Source of the DNA: Augochlora pura
Taxonomy: Eukaryota; Arthropoda; Insecta; Hymenoptera; Halictidae
DNA: 64,000 nt
Reading direction: 5' to 3'
NCBI RefSeq assembly: GCF_028453695.1
Contig: NC_135777.1
Location: forward strand, 19,457,714 to 19,521,713
The notes under the pieces are model-generated. The model was not told the DNA's origin. It did not search any database and saw nothing but the letters and a program-made list of their open reading frames with translations. Position numbers and translations under genes: made by a program. Shown one piece after another: positions 1-11,499 of this stretch (the first letter of the stretch is position 1; the number at the start of each line of letters is the position of its first letter).

Positions 1-956
1 TCCACGCCATGCTTGGAAGATAGTCCATTGATCTCGAACAATTTATAAAGTACGACGCAGCTTAACCCCTTGCACTATGATTCCTTTCACGCTGCATTGA
101 TTAGCATTTATTTATCATTAATATTTTCCTTAACAGGGCCAGACAATTTTCGTTTCTCTTATTGTCTTTATGTACTTCCGTTCATAGATTTTGATAACAA
201 AAAAATTTATTTTTACTTTGATACAGAAGAAATTAATAATATTCACATTTAGTCGATCTTGCATAAAATCTTCATTTGTCAATTTTTGTATTAAAACAGA
301 AAATAAATACAAAGCGAACCGCAATTCTCGACCATTTTCCACGAAGACGTCTTCGTAGTTTCACCACTTTTGAAGACGAGAACCGCGAAGCTGATAATTG
401 CGTGTGGCAATATCTCGCGACGCGTCCGCTCGACCACTTGACATTAAAAGAAGAAGAATGAAAAAGTTAATTGAAAAGGTGGCGTCGCCGGCAACAATGG
501 ATGATCAAGCCTCGCGGTATATTTTAACGCGGCGTGTTAACGTATTCCGAGGAGGTATGGGGGTCGGTGACTAATTACGTAGGAGCTAAGGCGCAAATGA
601 ATCTGGCCCCGATGGGCGGGAAAAAGGCGGCGCTCGTGCTCGTCGACGGGGCGGTTAAAGGGGGTTTCGGACGCGAAATTTCTGGGACAGTTTGCATATT
701 TTCGCGTGACCGTGCGCGCGGTTGCCCTCGCCCTCCGTGGGAAGAAACCGGCGACGTTATAATTATTAGGACCAATTTGTTCGCCTAATAACACGCTATT
801 ATATTATTATAAAGTCGTAAAGATAATCATTGCGTCTACCCGGCTTCGACCAGGCCATTGTTTCGCCGACGAGGGGTACCTCTGTACTATTATTCGAGTT
901 GATCTTAAAACCTAGGCCGCACACGTAATAGCTTCTGCCCCGATTATCCCGCTCGC

Positions 957-1040
957 CGACTCTCTTCCTCCCTCCTCTCTGTTTATCTCTTTCTCCCTTT
1001 CGCCCCCCTCTTTCGCTCTCGCTCTCTCTCTCTCTCACTC
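957..1040. repeat. CT-rich tract
   Basis: This is an impure pyrimidine tract on the plus strand that ends in a purer CT run at about 1017-1036. It begins a CpG-richer stretch that continues to about 1240. Confidence 0.85.
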
Positions 1041-1933
1041 CGGCGTACTCTCGTTCCCGTGTTTTAACCCCTTCTGCGGCCCGGCCCCGGTTGAAGGTCT
1101 TAAATCACGCTTGGGGTGACGAGCGCCGGGCTCGTCATGCCACTGACACCGTCATTCTTCCGTTCGATTTAACTTTACGCTTCGAAACTTGCCAGCGCGA
1201 GTCCACGCAGTTCAGTCTGTCGTCGAATTTCTAAGTCAGTTTTTACGAGTACCCGGGATTACCTCTCCACGGACGCGACGTTCGAAAATTTTCGTCGATC
1301 GTGTATAGAAGAGAGCGGCGCACCCGGATACACGGTTCTTGTTAGCCGAACAGTTCGTTTCATCGTTCCAACGGTTTCTTTTATTATTCGAGCTATGAGA
1401 GAACTTTATTGAGAAACGTCGAGCCGAACGGTCAGAGTACAGTATCAAAGCGATCTTTTTCACTGTAGACGGATTCGTAAAGATTTCAAGATTGTCGCGT
1501 CCGCGTAGGCGTTCGCAATCGCGGAGTCGTCCGGGGAGAAGATTTAAGTCGGCGTATAAACGATCGTGACTGGCCCTCCGATGCAAGGTGATTGATACAA
1601 TGTTGTAAAAGTTATTGTATAATTCCTACTATTTGGTGGAGCATCGAAACGATAAGAGAAAGCGATCGATCTCTCGAATTTCAATCTACGGATTTACGGG
1701 GGGAGATTTTGAATGACTTGAAAATTCGGATAAAAAGAAATCGAAATTTCTTCGATTAATCAGCGCGAAATCTATTTGGACAAAATTAAATGTTTGATTC
1801 GTCAAGGACGACGCTCACACAGAATATGGATAATTTTAATATCATTAACGTTGTGACATTAATCGTATAGCCATTAATATGATACAATGAACGTAACCTT
1901 ATTATCATATAAATACACAAATAAAATATTGGA

Positions 1934-1953
1934 ATCTGGCGCCGGCGCCAGAT
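1934..1953. other. 20-bp perfect palindrome
   Basis: The 20 bases ATCTGGCGCCGGCGCCAGAT equal their own reverse complement, and the symmetry breaks at the next base on each side. The GC-rich core sits in an AT-rich neighbourhood. It could be a binding site for a dimeric protein, but no known site is recognised. Confidence 0.95.
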
Positions 1954-3708
1954 CGAAGTTCTCAAAGGAACATCAACTAAGAATTCGTCATTTACGTCTC
2001 AGCTGTTAACGATTCCGCGTGAACGTCTAACGAGAAAAGTGCGTGCGATCGTATCAGCGCGATAATTATTTTGCCGAAGCACACAAATAATTACGCGACG
2101 ATGTATACGCAGCTTGTGCCGAACCGATAACGCGAACGCCAATTTGAACGAAGTTTCCGGCAGCCGAGAAAAAAAAAAGAAATGACAAATAAGTGGAAAT
2201 CAATGTTTGAACGCTGCGGGGGAACGATGTAACAGCTGCGACGCGCAAGTCGCAGGTTGCAGCCGATGATGATACAAAAAAGCCGCCGATTTTTCCAGCG
2301 GAATTAATTAACGGTCGAATCTAATCGGCGCCTCGTGTCGGCAATTACATTGATTAAAAACCGCGGGACAAAGAAGACACGGAGGATCGTAGGAGCCAGC
2401 GGGCTCGCGTTCCGTTTAACGGCGGTTGTTTGCAATAACACCGGGCGATATCTGTATCGCGTGTTTGGCGAACGGTGCTCTAAAAGCCTGATAAAACCCC
2501 GCGGAACAGACCGCGGTTTATTTTAGATTATAACGCCGCGTATCGCGCCGTGTAATCTCGATAAATAGCTCGTTAATTCCGCTTGATCATAATAAGATAA
2601 CCGCGGATTGGCAGCGGGCCAAAAATTTTGGCATTCCCGGATTCTGGCCGCCCCTCGTTTTTCTTTTCTTCCCTCCCCCGTCCCGCTCTCTCCCGCTCGC
2701 CGCTCCCCACTCCCCCCCGCTTCCTCGCCGCATTTTTCTCCATACTTTCCACGTCCGCTTCCTGTTAATTATTGCATCCTTCGCCTGATTTCTGACGCGT
2801 TCCACCCAATATTTCGTTCGAATTATAATAAACAGCGCCATATCCTAGACTTTCAGAATAAAAATTGCAAGGCAAGCCTTTCGATCGTTCCACAAACTCA
2901 GAACAGTCCACTGATATTTTCCATATCCCTGAATCGCCTGTGAAACAACTTTCATTTACGATTTAGTTAATCACCGATGTGGCAACGTCTCTGGGATATT
3001 TCCGATTTGTAGAACACGTTGGAAGGGCTAGAGAGAATTTGAACACAGCGCGAGATGTCTTAAGAAATAATTTTGCTTGCCGACCGGCCAGCTAAGATTG
3101 GACGATTGAACCATGCATCGGTTTGTAGTCTTATCGAAATAAAAATTTCCACTGTCAATTGCAAGACTCGGAAACATTCCAGGATAATGTGTATCGTACG
3201 TTTGAAATCTATGTCGTGATTGCATAAAATCCTGGTTACCAAGAACGCTATTAACGCGTTAATATAACATACGTATAGGTATGATCGCGTATGCGTGGAA
3301 TTAATTAATAAGAAATTGAATTTTTCTTGAACGTTTAAAACGCAAGAGTTCGAGGACCGTTTACTGTGATAAGCTTCGACTTGTTAGTGGCAATACCAAT
3401 AATAAATTTACATCGATTTGTATAAATTTTAGGGTGTAGGAGGCGTCAGGAGGATGCGAAGTGTCCGACGATTTTCCAGGGCCGGGTACCAAGAGCGACG
3501 AGCGATCGATAGATACCGTTGATAAGAGATCGTGGCACGGGGTCGGCCGGTTATCCGGCGTCGATCGTCGCGCGAACAAGATGTATTCGGATGTTGTTAC
3601 TTAACGTGTTTATTTCGGTGAGCTTCTGTAACCCTCGGAGGCTTTTTTTACGAGCTAATTCGTGATCTGGATGGTTCCCAAAGGCGAGTAGTTCTGGTGA
3701 CTGCGGCG

Positions 3709-3726
3709 ATACCGGGTACCCGGTAT
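3709..3726. other. 18-bp perfect palindrome
   Basis: The bases ATACCGGGTACCCGGTAT form an exact 18-bp palindrome centred on GGTACC. No coding frame or known transposon end is visible beside it. It is the second long perfect palindrome within 2 kb. Confidence 0.95.
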
Positions 3727-4683
3727 AAGAGGAATGACTAAATGGTCTGACTAACCGGTCAGGTATTCCAAAACCCGGCCTTATTTTCACCGCTATACAG
3801 AAGTGACACGTGAGTGACAAGGAGGGCAGGCAGTTTTTGCGGGACCACGGGGGCCGCGTACGAATTCCAGCCGGTATTTTAGTGGTTTTCATCGCAACAA
3901 GCGGATCTCCCGAGGGACGGTAAACAGATTTTCGCGTTCGGGAACGATAAATTTACCGGCGCCGCGACTTTATTTTAAACGTTCGCCGCCATTCTCGCGC
4001 CGTTCGGCACGTCAAGATACGAAGAACGCGGTTGCATCCGCGGTCGACGCGATGCGATACGACGCGCCGACCGGTTCCTGTATAGCGATCGAAACGCGAC
4101 GGAACTCGGTTTCGTCGATCAACGCTAATTCCGGCAGGGTCCGGCGGCCGCTTAGATTTCCGCTCTCGTCGATTCTCGTCGCAAAAATATCCGCCACCCC
4201 CGGAACACGACCGGTTGCCGGCATATTAATACTTTATCCGCGACCATCTTGCGCGCCGATTCATTGCGATTCACGGTGGTCATTTTCATTTCTCTGGGAA
4301 TTAAGAAGCCGATTTATGGACACGGTTAATTCTTGGTTTTTAGATAACGAAAGACATGGGTAGAATAAAGGAGGACGAATTTCTATCGATCACGTTTCTA
4401 CAGTCGTTTGGAAATTATAAAACCAGAGTCAGTGATATACATATAATAAGCTGCGAATCTTTATGCGAAATAAAAATTGCCTGCATCAATTGCAAGACAA
4501 TTTTAAGTGTAATTTTCTCGTTTCCTTAAGTAATTTTAATAAATCGATATTAATACATAAAAATTCTTTTCGCCTTTTCACTGCTTTATATTCCACCATT
4601 CCATTTTTGGAATGTGCCCTTTCGAACCAAACAATTTGTAACACAAACATTTCCGCGTATCGTTAACGATAACGGAGATATTG

Positions 4684-4755
4684 CTTTGCAACACTTTATT
4701 CACCCCACCCTGTATATTGCGTAAAGTATGGCAAGGGGTGAATGCGTTACAAAGA
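4684..4755. other. Imperfect inverted repeat (hairpin)
   Basis: ATTCACCCC near 4699-4707 is matched by GGGGTGAAT at 4735-4743. The arms extend imperfectly outward (CTTTGCAACAC on the left against GCGTTACAAAG on the right, with a small left-side bulge), leaving a loop of about 28 bases. It could be a terminal fragment of a small inverted-repeat element or a structured RNA. The loop contains CCCTGTATA, a motif often seen in insect repeats. There is no protein evidence. Confidence 0.7.
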
Positions 4756-5979
4756 ATTATTTTGAGTAACAGTTTCTAAACTAATGAAAAATCACAAGCT
4801 CGTTGACCCTCGTTTTAGGCTCCACAACTTCGAACAGCAATGAGCATAAAATTGATTCGACTCTCTTCACCTAAAACTGCGACCGTCGCGCGCGCGTGAC
4901 CGCGGTATCGGCCGGTGTTAATGATGTTAGGCAATACGAACATGCGCGCAATTCTTTTTACGCCGATGTTTGATCGAGTCCCGAACGTTCGCTTGCTTAA
5001 CCGTGCAATATGCTTACCTCGACAAGTATTCCGAGCATTGTGCGCACCCGGTCAAAAGCGAAACGTATTTTGCAGGTCGGCTTGAATAGATCGCTGACAA
5101 CGTTGAAAGCAGCGACACCGGCCGCGGCCCCGCGGACAATCGTATTAAAAGGCAGATTTTACTGACCGAAAGTTATGAATGAACGTTATCGAGGATAGGT
5201 CAACGTTTACGCTCGTTATTAAACCATACATTGTATTGTTATGGCGGCGGCGTTTGCCGCGGTAATGAAACCCAATGAATTACCCAGCGCGCAATTTCAA
5301 GCTGAACACCGGGTGTTCCGGCCTCGCAAGACTCCATTTAAGTTTCCCATAAAGACTGGTGTTTAACAAGCCGCGCGCCGGCCGCGAAGACAATGGAAAC
5401 GTAACTCAAAGAACTGCCCGGCCGAAAACGATCGTGCGCGGCTGTATCGCAATTAATGGAACGTTCGCGATTTCATTAGCCGCGCGACTCGTCGCGACCG
5501 CGGAGATTTGCCGCGAGGTAACGGTGTTGAAACCTCGAAGGTTTCCATACTTTTCGCGATTGCGATCTACGTTTCGATGGAGCCCGTTAGTGTTTCGCCG
5601 ATGATTAGACCGCGGAGTTTTAGGCAAAATAAAAGTTGTCCGTATTAGCTGCGGAAAATAGAAACATAAGATCATTGCTTCTGTGATCACTTTAATCGAA
5701 TAAAACTGAAGCATTGTCGTTACTCGTCGCGCGAGGAATTAACGTTAAAATGAAAGCAACTTCGACGAAAATGAAATTTTTCAGCTGAAATCTTTCCTCT
5801 GATTAATGTACTTAATATCGAAGAAAATCGCGGATTTTTCAATCTCGTAATCTTTTCACGGAGGAATAATTTTTTAATAAAAAAAATAGCAGTTAACTAA
5901 TCAATTTCCATATATTTCTATTCGGCATAAAAAATGCTACAGGAACATGTAGGATATTATCAAAAAAATCACGTTTCCA

Positions 5980-6930
5980 GCTAGATGTCTTCCCTCGATG
6001 AGGCGCATTTCCACCGCCGCCCGCTAAAATCTGATTTCCATAGAAATCTGCAATTTTACGTTGCAGCGATTCGAGACCTTATCGGGCGCGCCGCATCTTC
6101 GTCGGCGAGCTCAAAGATCTCGAAAATCCCTTGGTCGTACGTGGGAGAGGCAGCGCGGCGTAGAGAGAGAGTTTCCGCTTCCCAAAATTCGATGTGCGCC
6201 GGGACGGCGTTCAGAACCGAAGCGTAAAAGCAAAAGCGGATCGGAGGCGCATCAAAGTTGAAGGGGGGGCGGCCGCGGGGCGCGCAAGAAACCGAGAGAA
6301 TCGCGAAGGGAAAGGGCCCCGGCGCGGATCGGTGGATTTCGGCGAGGGGACGGTCGCGGGATCGCTCGCTCGCGTGTGTTCGACCGTCTTCGCTCGCTTG
6401 ATTCGCGCGCGCGGGACGTGGACGGAGCAAAAGCGGAACATCGAGTGCGACGGAGCGCGCGATGAAACCGGCGCGCCGCGCAGGGAAGAGGAGAGTAAAA
6501 GATAGAGAGAGAGAGAGAGAAACGAAGAGAGAGCGCACGCAAGAGAAAGAGAGAGAGAGAGAGAGGGAGAGAAAGAGAGAAAGGAGACGAAGAGTCGGCG
6601 GTCGGCCAGTGCGCGAAAAGAATAGCCGGCTGATTCATACGCGAAGTCACGAACCGTACATCGTACGCAGCCGGCGTACGGCCGTGCAAGCGTAATCGAA
6701 AACACACGAGATGCACACGTTTCACGGCGAGCTTCTCTTCTCCTTCATTCCTTCGCCCCTCGCCCCTTGATTCGCACACGCTTTTATACGCGTATTCTTT
6801 CCCTCCTTCCGCGGACGGAACGCCAAGGAAAACGCATTCCTGCGATTTCGAAGCGGAATTTTCTGCCTGAATTCGGCCCGAACTCGCTCCACGACGGAAT
6901 TTACTCTGGTCAGCACGAAGGGCTAAGACC
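5980..6930. other. CpG-rich block with purine then pyrimidine tracts
   Basis: The block is rich in CpG, with GCGC and CGCG words throughout. From about 6460 to 6600 the plus strand is almost all A and G, with GA runs at 6503-6521 and about 6545-6567. From about 6729 to 6825 it turns pyrimidine-rich. Long frames cross it on both strands, but they translate to Arg/Glu or Ser/Leu/Phe repeats and are products of the GA/CT repeats. It may be a promoter or untranslated exon. No core promoter element was identified. Confidence 0.45.
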
Positions 6931-7500
6931 CTTCACGAAGACCAAGCATTACGTCATGGCCATCGTTCGCAATTGCCTTGCGAGCTTAATCACAAATCGG
7001 TTTGGAACAATCTTAGAATATTACGATATAATCAATTGCGAAATAGAATTCGCTTTCTGCAAACACTATTCTCTTCTGTAAGAAATTGCAATGAAGTTGC
7101 AAGTTTCTAGAATGATTCGAACAAGCGAGAAAGTGATTAGAGCAATAAAATAGCTCATAGCATAAAAATGAGCCAAATAAACTTAATAATTATTACATGT
7201 GAGTCAACCACAAACTAATTTTATTGGCCGTAATAAAAATTCCTAAACAGCAAAAGTTTGCATCGATCGTCGCAAATTACTTTATAATTAGATTTCAATG
7301 ATTCTAATTTTTAAAAAATATCGTACGAAATCTGTAGGTTGCATAAGGATCCGCAGTCTGTTTATAAGTAAAGAATCGGTAATGTTAATGACAGCCTTCA
7401 GTTCTTTTCAATCGAAGACAATTCTATCCGAGAGAATCATCTTGAGAACGTAACGAAGATTAGCCGATAGATCAGCCATAGTATTGTAATTTCAGCGGCG
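6930..7500. other. AT-rich spacer, nothing recognised
   Basis: This AT-rich sequence separates the CpG block at 6-7 kb from the minus-strand exon locus. There are no open frames of note and no repeats beyond short A/T runs. It would lie inside the intron that starts at 7841 on the minus strand. Confidence 0.5.
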
Positions 7501-7840
7501 TAACACGCGCCTCCCGTGCGAGGGTCGGCCGGGGAAGCCGGTAGGACCCTATCCTGGAGGGCTGACCGGGACGCACGGATAGGAGAAAGGGAATAAGTCA
7601 GGCGAAAGTGGCAGCACGGTACGAATAGTTAAAAATAACCTGGCCGAGGGTCCTGCGTGGTGCTCCGGTTCCTGTAAACACTCCCGCGGGGAGAGGCATG
7701 GCAAAAGGAGCAAGTCGGAGCGGAGCGGGCCGCGTATCTGGCACACGGAGGAGAAGACGCGCCTCGCCGCCGCTGGGAGGGCACAATAGAGGAGGAGTAG
7801 GTCGATCTGGATCGGGGCGGAGAGATTTTTCAGGTACTCA

Positions 7841-7842
7841 CG
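7841..7842 (-). other. Splice donor
   Basis: On the minus strand the sequence reads GAAGCAC|GTGAGTACC. The intron side GTGAGT fits the metazoan donor consensus fully. The frame upstream is long and open. The downstream translation changes character to Leu- and Pro-rich out-of-context sequence. Confidence 0.7.
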
Positions 7843-8668
7843 TGCTTCCATAGAGGTGTCTTGACTCGGTGGTGGCAACTGCGTTGTGCTCGTGGTCGGC
7901 CGCGCAGTCGTCGGCGCGGTTGTGCCTTTGGTCGGCTGTGCTACGGTGACCTTGACCTGATCCTCTGCGCCGTCGGCCTCTTCGTCCTCGCTCGCCGCCT
8001 CCCCCGGGCTCGGGCGTGTCCTTACGCTTCCAGCTCCCGGCTCCTCATCTTCAGAATGATACGACCACGATGACATCGGCCCGGCGACTGTTGTCGTGGT
8101 CCACTCGACGACACCACCACCACCACCTATGACCTCACCACTACCGTTCCCCGCGACCGCGAACCTCCCCCCGTGTTTGCCCGCGACACCTCCGCGTTCG
8201 TCCTCCCTGTTGCGTCCGTCCTTCGCTTGGTCCTCGTTCACCGGCAACACGCCTGCACCCTCGCCGGCGTCCCCGAGCACCCGCGGCACAGTCCGAGCTG
8301 CCAGACGATAGGGCACGGTGCTCCCGACGATCACCGGTGCCGTCGTAACCGTCGACGAGCCGTCACCGAGATCCGAGCCCGACGATCTCTCGGCGTTCGC
8401 GGCGGGTCGGGCGGATCTACCGCGACCAGACTCGACCAGGGTCGAGAGAGGCTTCTCGAGACGTTGGTTGCGAGAGAACGCGGTCTGCAGCGAGTGCGGT
8501 CGCGGACCCAGGGACGTCGTCGATCCTCGTTGATCGAGCAGGCTAGCCGCCACCTGCCGTCGCTTCGACTCGGTCCTCTCGTGAGCCAGACCTCCTCCTC
8601 CTCTTCCTCCTCTCCCTGCTTCTTCCGCCGACGCAGGCGAAGAAGTAGGATCCTTCGTCCCGGTGTTT

Positions 8669-8699
<31 letters not shown>

Positions 8700-9267
8700 T
8701 GTGGTCGTCGTTGTTGTTGTTGTTGTTGTTGTTGCTGTTATTGTTGACGTCGATCCACGCTGGACCACGGGGTGAGCGCGACCATGCCCCGTCCAGACCA
8801 AGTTCCACCGATGCAGACACCGCGTGATGATCCAGCGCTCCGCTTGACGATCGATGGTCTCCGAAAGGATTGCCTGGTTGAAGATTGGAATACCGGCGCG
8901 TCGTTCTCCGGTAGGTGGTCTCCGGTGGCGAACGGTCCGGTAATCGAGGTAGAAGACGAGGAGGCGTAGCGTCGAGGGACACCTGCGTATCGGACACCAC
9001 CGGCGCGGCCGTCGTCGTGCACGTATGGTTGCCGAGGACAGCGACGACGAGAAGAAGCAGGGGCAAGCCCACCCCCGCCCCCGTGGTGGCCCCCACAACC
9101 CTCGGCCTTACCACGAAAACCCGCGAGGCCGTCCAGTCCAGCTGGTCGTGGGCCGACCCTGTCGATGATGGTACCTCGGGACACGGGCCGTTCCCTCCGT
9201 CTTCTTCTGTCCTGCGCCCTCCAGATCCAGATCGAAATCCGAGCGCTCGACCGAGGGTCTGTCCCAA
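7842..9267 (-). CDS. 5' exon of an unidentified membrane or secreted protein
   Basis: The frame is open from a TAG at 9286-9288 down to a strong donor, GCAC|GTGAGT, whose GT lies at 7841-7840, so the exon ends in phase 1 after about 475 codons. The 5' limit given is the first TTG of the frame, not a proven start; the first in-frame ATG comes very late. In order it encodes a Gly/Arg-rich N-terminus, a hydrophobic segment at residues 65-79 (GLPLLLLVVAVLG) followed by a Thr/Ala stretch, an Asn run and an Asp run (codons at about 8665-8750), a Gly/Arg-rich middle, acidic EDEE clusters and a Thr/Pro-rich end. This suits a signal anchor or signal peptide followed by a disordered, mucin-like ectodomain. 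No enzymatic or adhesion domain falls in this exon, so the family cannot be named. Translation past 7842 is probably intron. Codon quality and the donor make coding likely; where translation starts is unresolved. Confidence 0.6.
8660..8745. repeat. GTC/GTT trinucleotide tract (codes Asp/Asn runs)
   Basis: A trinucleotide tract on the plus strand, GTC-rich then GTT-rich, reads as Asp and Asn codons in the minus-strand exon. Homopolymeric Asn/Asp runs of this kind are common in disordered parts of insect proteins and expand by replication slippage. Confidence 0.85.
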
Positions 9268-9503
9268 CCTCTGTCCGAGTCGCAGCTACCCGACCGCTCC
9301 TCCTCCGTCTCCTCTTCGTCCTCCTCCTCCTGTTCTACATCCAACCTCCTGTCGCCGGTCTTCCTCTTCTGCTGCGCACCTGCTCTCATCCAACGCCAAC
9401 CCGGGTGGCTGCGCTCGCTACGACCCGATTCCAGGTGTCTCCTTTTCTTCTTCCTCTTCGTCGTCGCGACTACTGGCCCGCCAACCAGGTTTCGGTCTCG
9501 CAT
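9108..9503 (-). CDS. Possible N-terminal coding segment in another frame
   Basis: This ATG-initiated frame of 131 codons starts with MRDRNLVGG, then has a basic stretch (KRKKKRR), a strongly acidic stretch (QEEEDEEETEEE) and a Ser/Asp-rich part, and stops at TAA 9108-9110. It overlaps the 5' part of the frame at 7842-9267 in another register. The charged, non-repetitive composition looks more like a real cytoplasmic N-terminus than the Gly/Arg-rich overlapping frame. The sequence TCGTG|GTAAGG just before the stop is a good donor. Either a short intron or a 1-base assembly indel could join this segment to the hydrophobic segment. The pairing is inference. Confidence 0.35.
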   Translation of the reverse strand: MRDRNLVGGPVVATTKRKKKRRHLESGRSERSHPGWRWMRAGAQQKRKTGDRRLDVEQEEEDEEETEEERSGSCDSDRGWDRPSVERSDFDLDLEGAGQKKTEGTARVPRYHHRQGRPTTSWTGRPRGFSW

Positions 9504-10980
9504 TTATCCCGTCGCTGCGTCCACCGCGTTTCCACAGAGCTCCGCCTGCTCGACCGACGATACCGATGACGACGCTGCTGAATGACCCCGTTCCGACATC
9601 ATCGCCAACGCCGCTCCTGATCAAGAGCGAGCCCGATCGACGCGCGATCCGACGCGGTCGCGCGCGCCACCAGCACCCGCCCTCGCATCCTACAAGGCGG
9701 ACTCGCCGCGAGCTCCCCGACACTCGACCAACGAAATCACCTCACCGATCACCTGGCTGCCGGATGACGAGATCGGTCTGCAACAAACGAACGCCCAACG
9801 GTTTAACTCGGGAAACAAGCTGCTGGGATATCTTCAAACTGCACTAATTCTATTCTGGTTTAAACTAAATCGTACTCTGTTTTTTATCTCAATGATATTG
9901 CCGTGATATCGATAAGTCATACTTAGTGATACTTTTGTTCTGCAATGTTGTGGTCTTTTTTTTAACTCCGAGAGAGATATTATTATTTAAAATTTACCAT
10001 AGGTGTAACTAAATAAAACTAGGAAGACTTTCTTGAAGATGTATTTTTAATTTTGTTCGCGTTACAAAATAATATACCTTAACAAGATTATTATAAAGAT
10101 ATGGTTTTTAATATCTAATTTTGCAAGTCTGCTTTCATGTTATAATCGAGCGTGTGACGGACGCGTTGTATCCCAAGCCAAATAGATCATATTTCATGTT
10201 TAAGCTTACAATTGACCTACATACGAGAAACGTGTGAACGCGTTCGAAAAAAAATTGACTCATCGATGAAGTACTTTCTAAACCGATTTCGTTAATCTTT
10301 AGTACCGCGCCCGACTTCCTGGCTGTAATACCGAGATTACTCGATACGATCGTTTTATCAATAATGTGGATCTAAAGTACGCGTATCAACAATTTCGATA
10401 TGAATTAGTAGTGTACTCGGTATCAGTCTGCAGACAGATTAGAGAGATATATTTCTCCGCCTGTGTCGTTAGCTTAGTCGGAATAAAAAAATCACCTGAT
10501 GTTAACAAAACTCGTGGAAGATCTCTAATTGGGTCTCTTTTCAATAAACGCCACGTATCTAAAAATATTTGTCTGAAAATTAATCTTTGCTCAAAGTCAT
10601 CACCGCTCATTAGGAATCTCTTTGTTAACAATTTAAGCGAAGTGAAATTTTCGCAAAACTAAGACCAAAACCACCGACGAGATTTCCACATTTCCTCGGT
10701 TCGTCTTGTGGGCAGTTTTTCCATAAATCTGCTCAGTTAGAATCTAATCTCATACCAGAGGAACCGCTACAAACAGTGCGCGTGCATATTGAAAAATTAA
10801 AATCATTCTCCAGCCCACGGGAACAGAAAACTGGGTTTCCGAGCGCAGGGAATAGCGCGAGGCTCACAAACGGGGTAGAGGCTGGCAAATAAGAGGGACA
10901 GTGTTGCGAGTCATGCGCTGTCTTATTCTGGTCCATGGTCTCATGCTTCCTACAACTTCCTAAAATATAAGCCCCCAGGA
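9504..10980. other. Upstream region of the minus-strand exon, AT-rich from 9850
   Basis: From 9504 to about 9850 the sequence is CpG-rich and could be 5' untranslated sequence of the minus-strand gene; a fair minus-strand acceptor (TTTGTTGCAG) is visible near 9780. From 9850 to 10980 it is AT-rich with only short frames. No promoter motif could be assigned. Confidence 0.4.
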
Positions 10981-11029
10981 AATAGTTGGCGAACGGATTT
11001 CGAGTGATTCGTTTCGTTCAACGCTCCTC

Positions 11030-11155
11030 CCTTCTCTCTCTCCCTCTCTCTCCCTCTCGCTCTCTCTAATACGCTCTCTTTCTCTCACGCACACACTCTT
11101 CGGCTCTCGATCTCTCTATTTCTCTCTCTCTCCCTCTCTTCTCTCTCTCTCTAGC
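11030..11155. repeat. CT-rich microsatellite cluster
   Basis: Several interrupted CT runs on the plus strand are separated by a few CG-containing words. It marks the left edge of a CpG-richer segment that reaches about 11500. Confidence 0.9.
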
Positions 11156-11258
11156 TCGCATTGTCCCCGCGTTCCTCGTGCGTGCATGACAATACGACAT
11201 AATGAACTAATGTCCGACACAGAGGGGTAGGCTCGCCCCTGTGACGCGCGGCCGGTTC

Positions 11259-11289
11259 ACGTACGTACGTACGTAAAAAAAAAAAAAAA
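11259..11289. repeat. (ACGT)4 followed by A15
   Basis: Four ACGT repeats at 11259-11274 run directly into fifteen A residues at 11275-11289. ACGT is self-complementary, so the first part can form a hairpin. A poly-A end might suggest retroposition, but no source gene or target-site duplication is visible. Confidence 0.9.
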
Positions 11290-11499
11290 CTGAAAATGTT
11301 GCCCCGCGGAACGCTCACTCGAGATTTCGAGTGGTCCTCGGCAACTCGGCCCGGCATTGCGTGGATTTATTATTTATGTCGAGGATCGGCGACCTCCGGT
11401 TCCCGTTCCCTGTAACCCTTTTATCCGGGACATGCCCCTCGACGGGAACGCACGACTGTGCGAGGAATAATTATTCCGACTGCACAGACGGTAATACTC

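Larger units (their letters stand above)
1..5980. other. Left flank, no gene recognised
   Basis: This stretch has mixed base composition with AT-rich parts (about 1600-2050, 3240-3430, 4380-4800 and 5740-5960). The frames on either strand are short and carry no recognisable domain or paired splice signals. It contains a CT tract, two perfect palindromes and a hairpin, which are listed separately. It lies downstream of the minus-strand exon at 7842-9267, so it may be part of that gene's first long intron; this is inference only. Confidence 0.5.

Noticed and set aside
4700..4720. CCCTGTATA words (also near 41798) as transposon ends
   Set aside because: The motif is short, no transposase remnant or target duplication is visible, and the two sites share no flanking sequence.
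8915..9847. Plus-strand frame of 310 codons opposite the minus-strand exon
   Set aside because: It mirrors the GC-rich minus exon, is rich in Pro/Arg/Ser without domains, and its second half only reflects the complement of the acidic and Asp/Asn-coding DNA.
10366..10662. DLKYAYQQF string resembling a reverse transcriptase motif
   Set aside because: The rest of the 98-codon frame lacks any other polymerase block, no integrase or protease frame lies nearby, and the match is only a few residues long.
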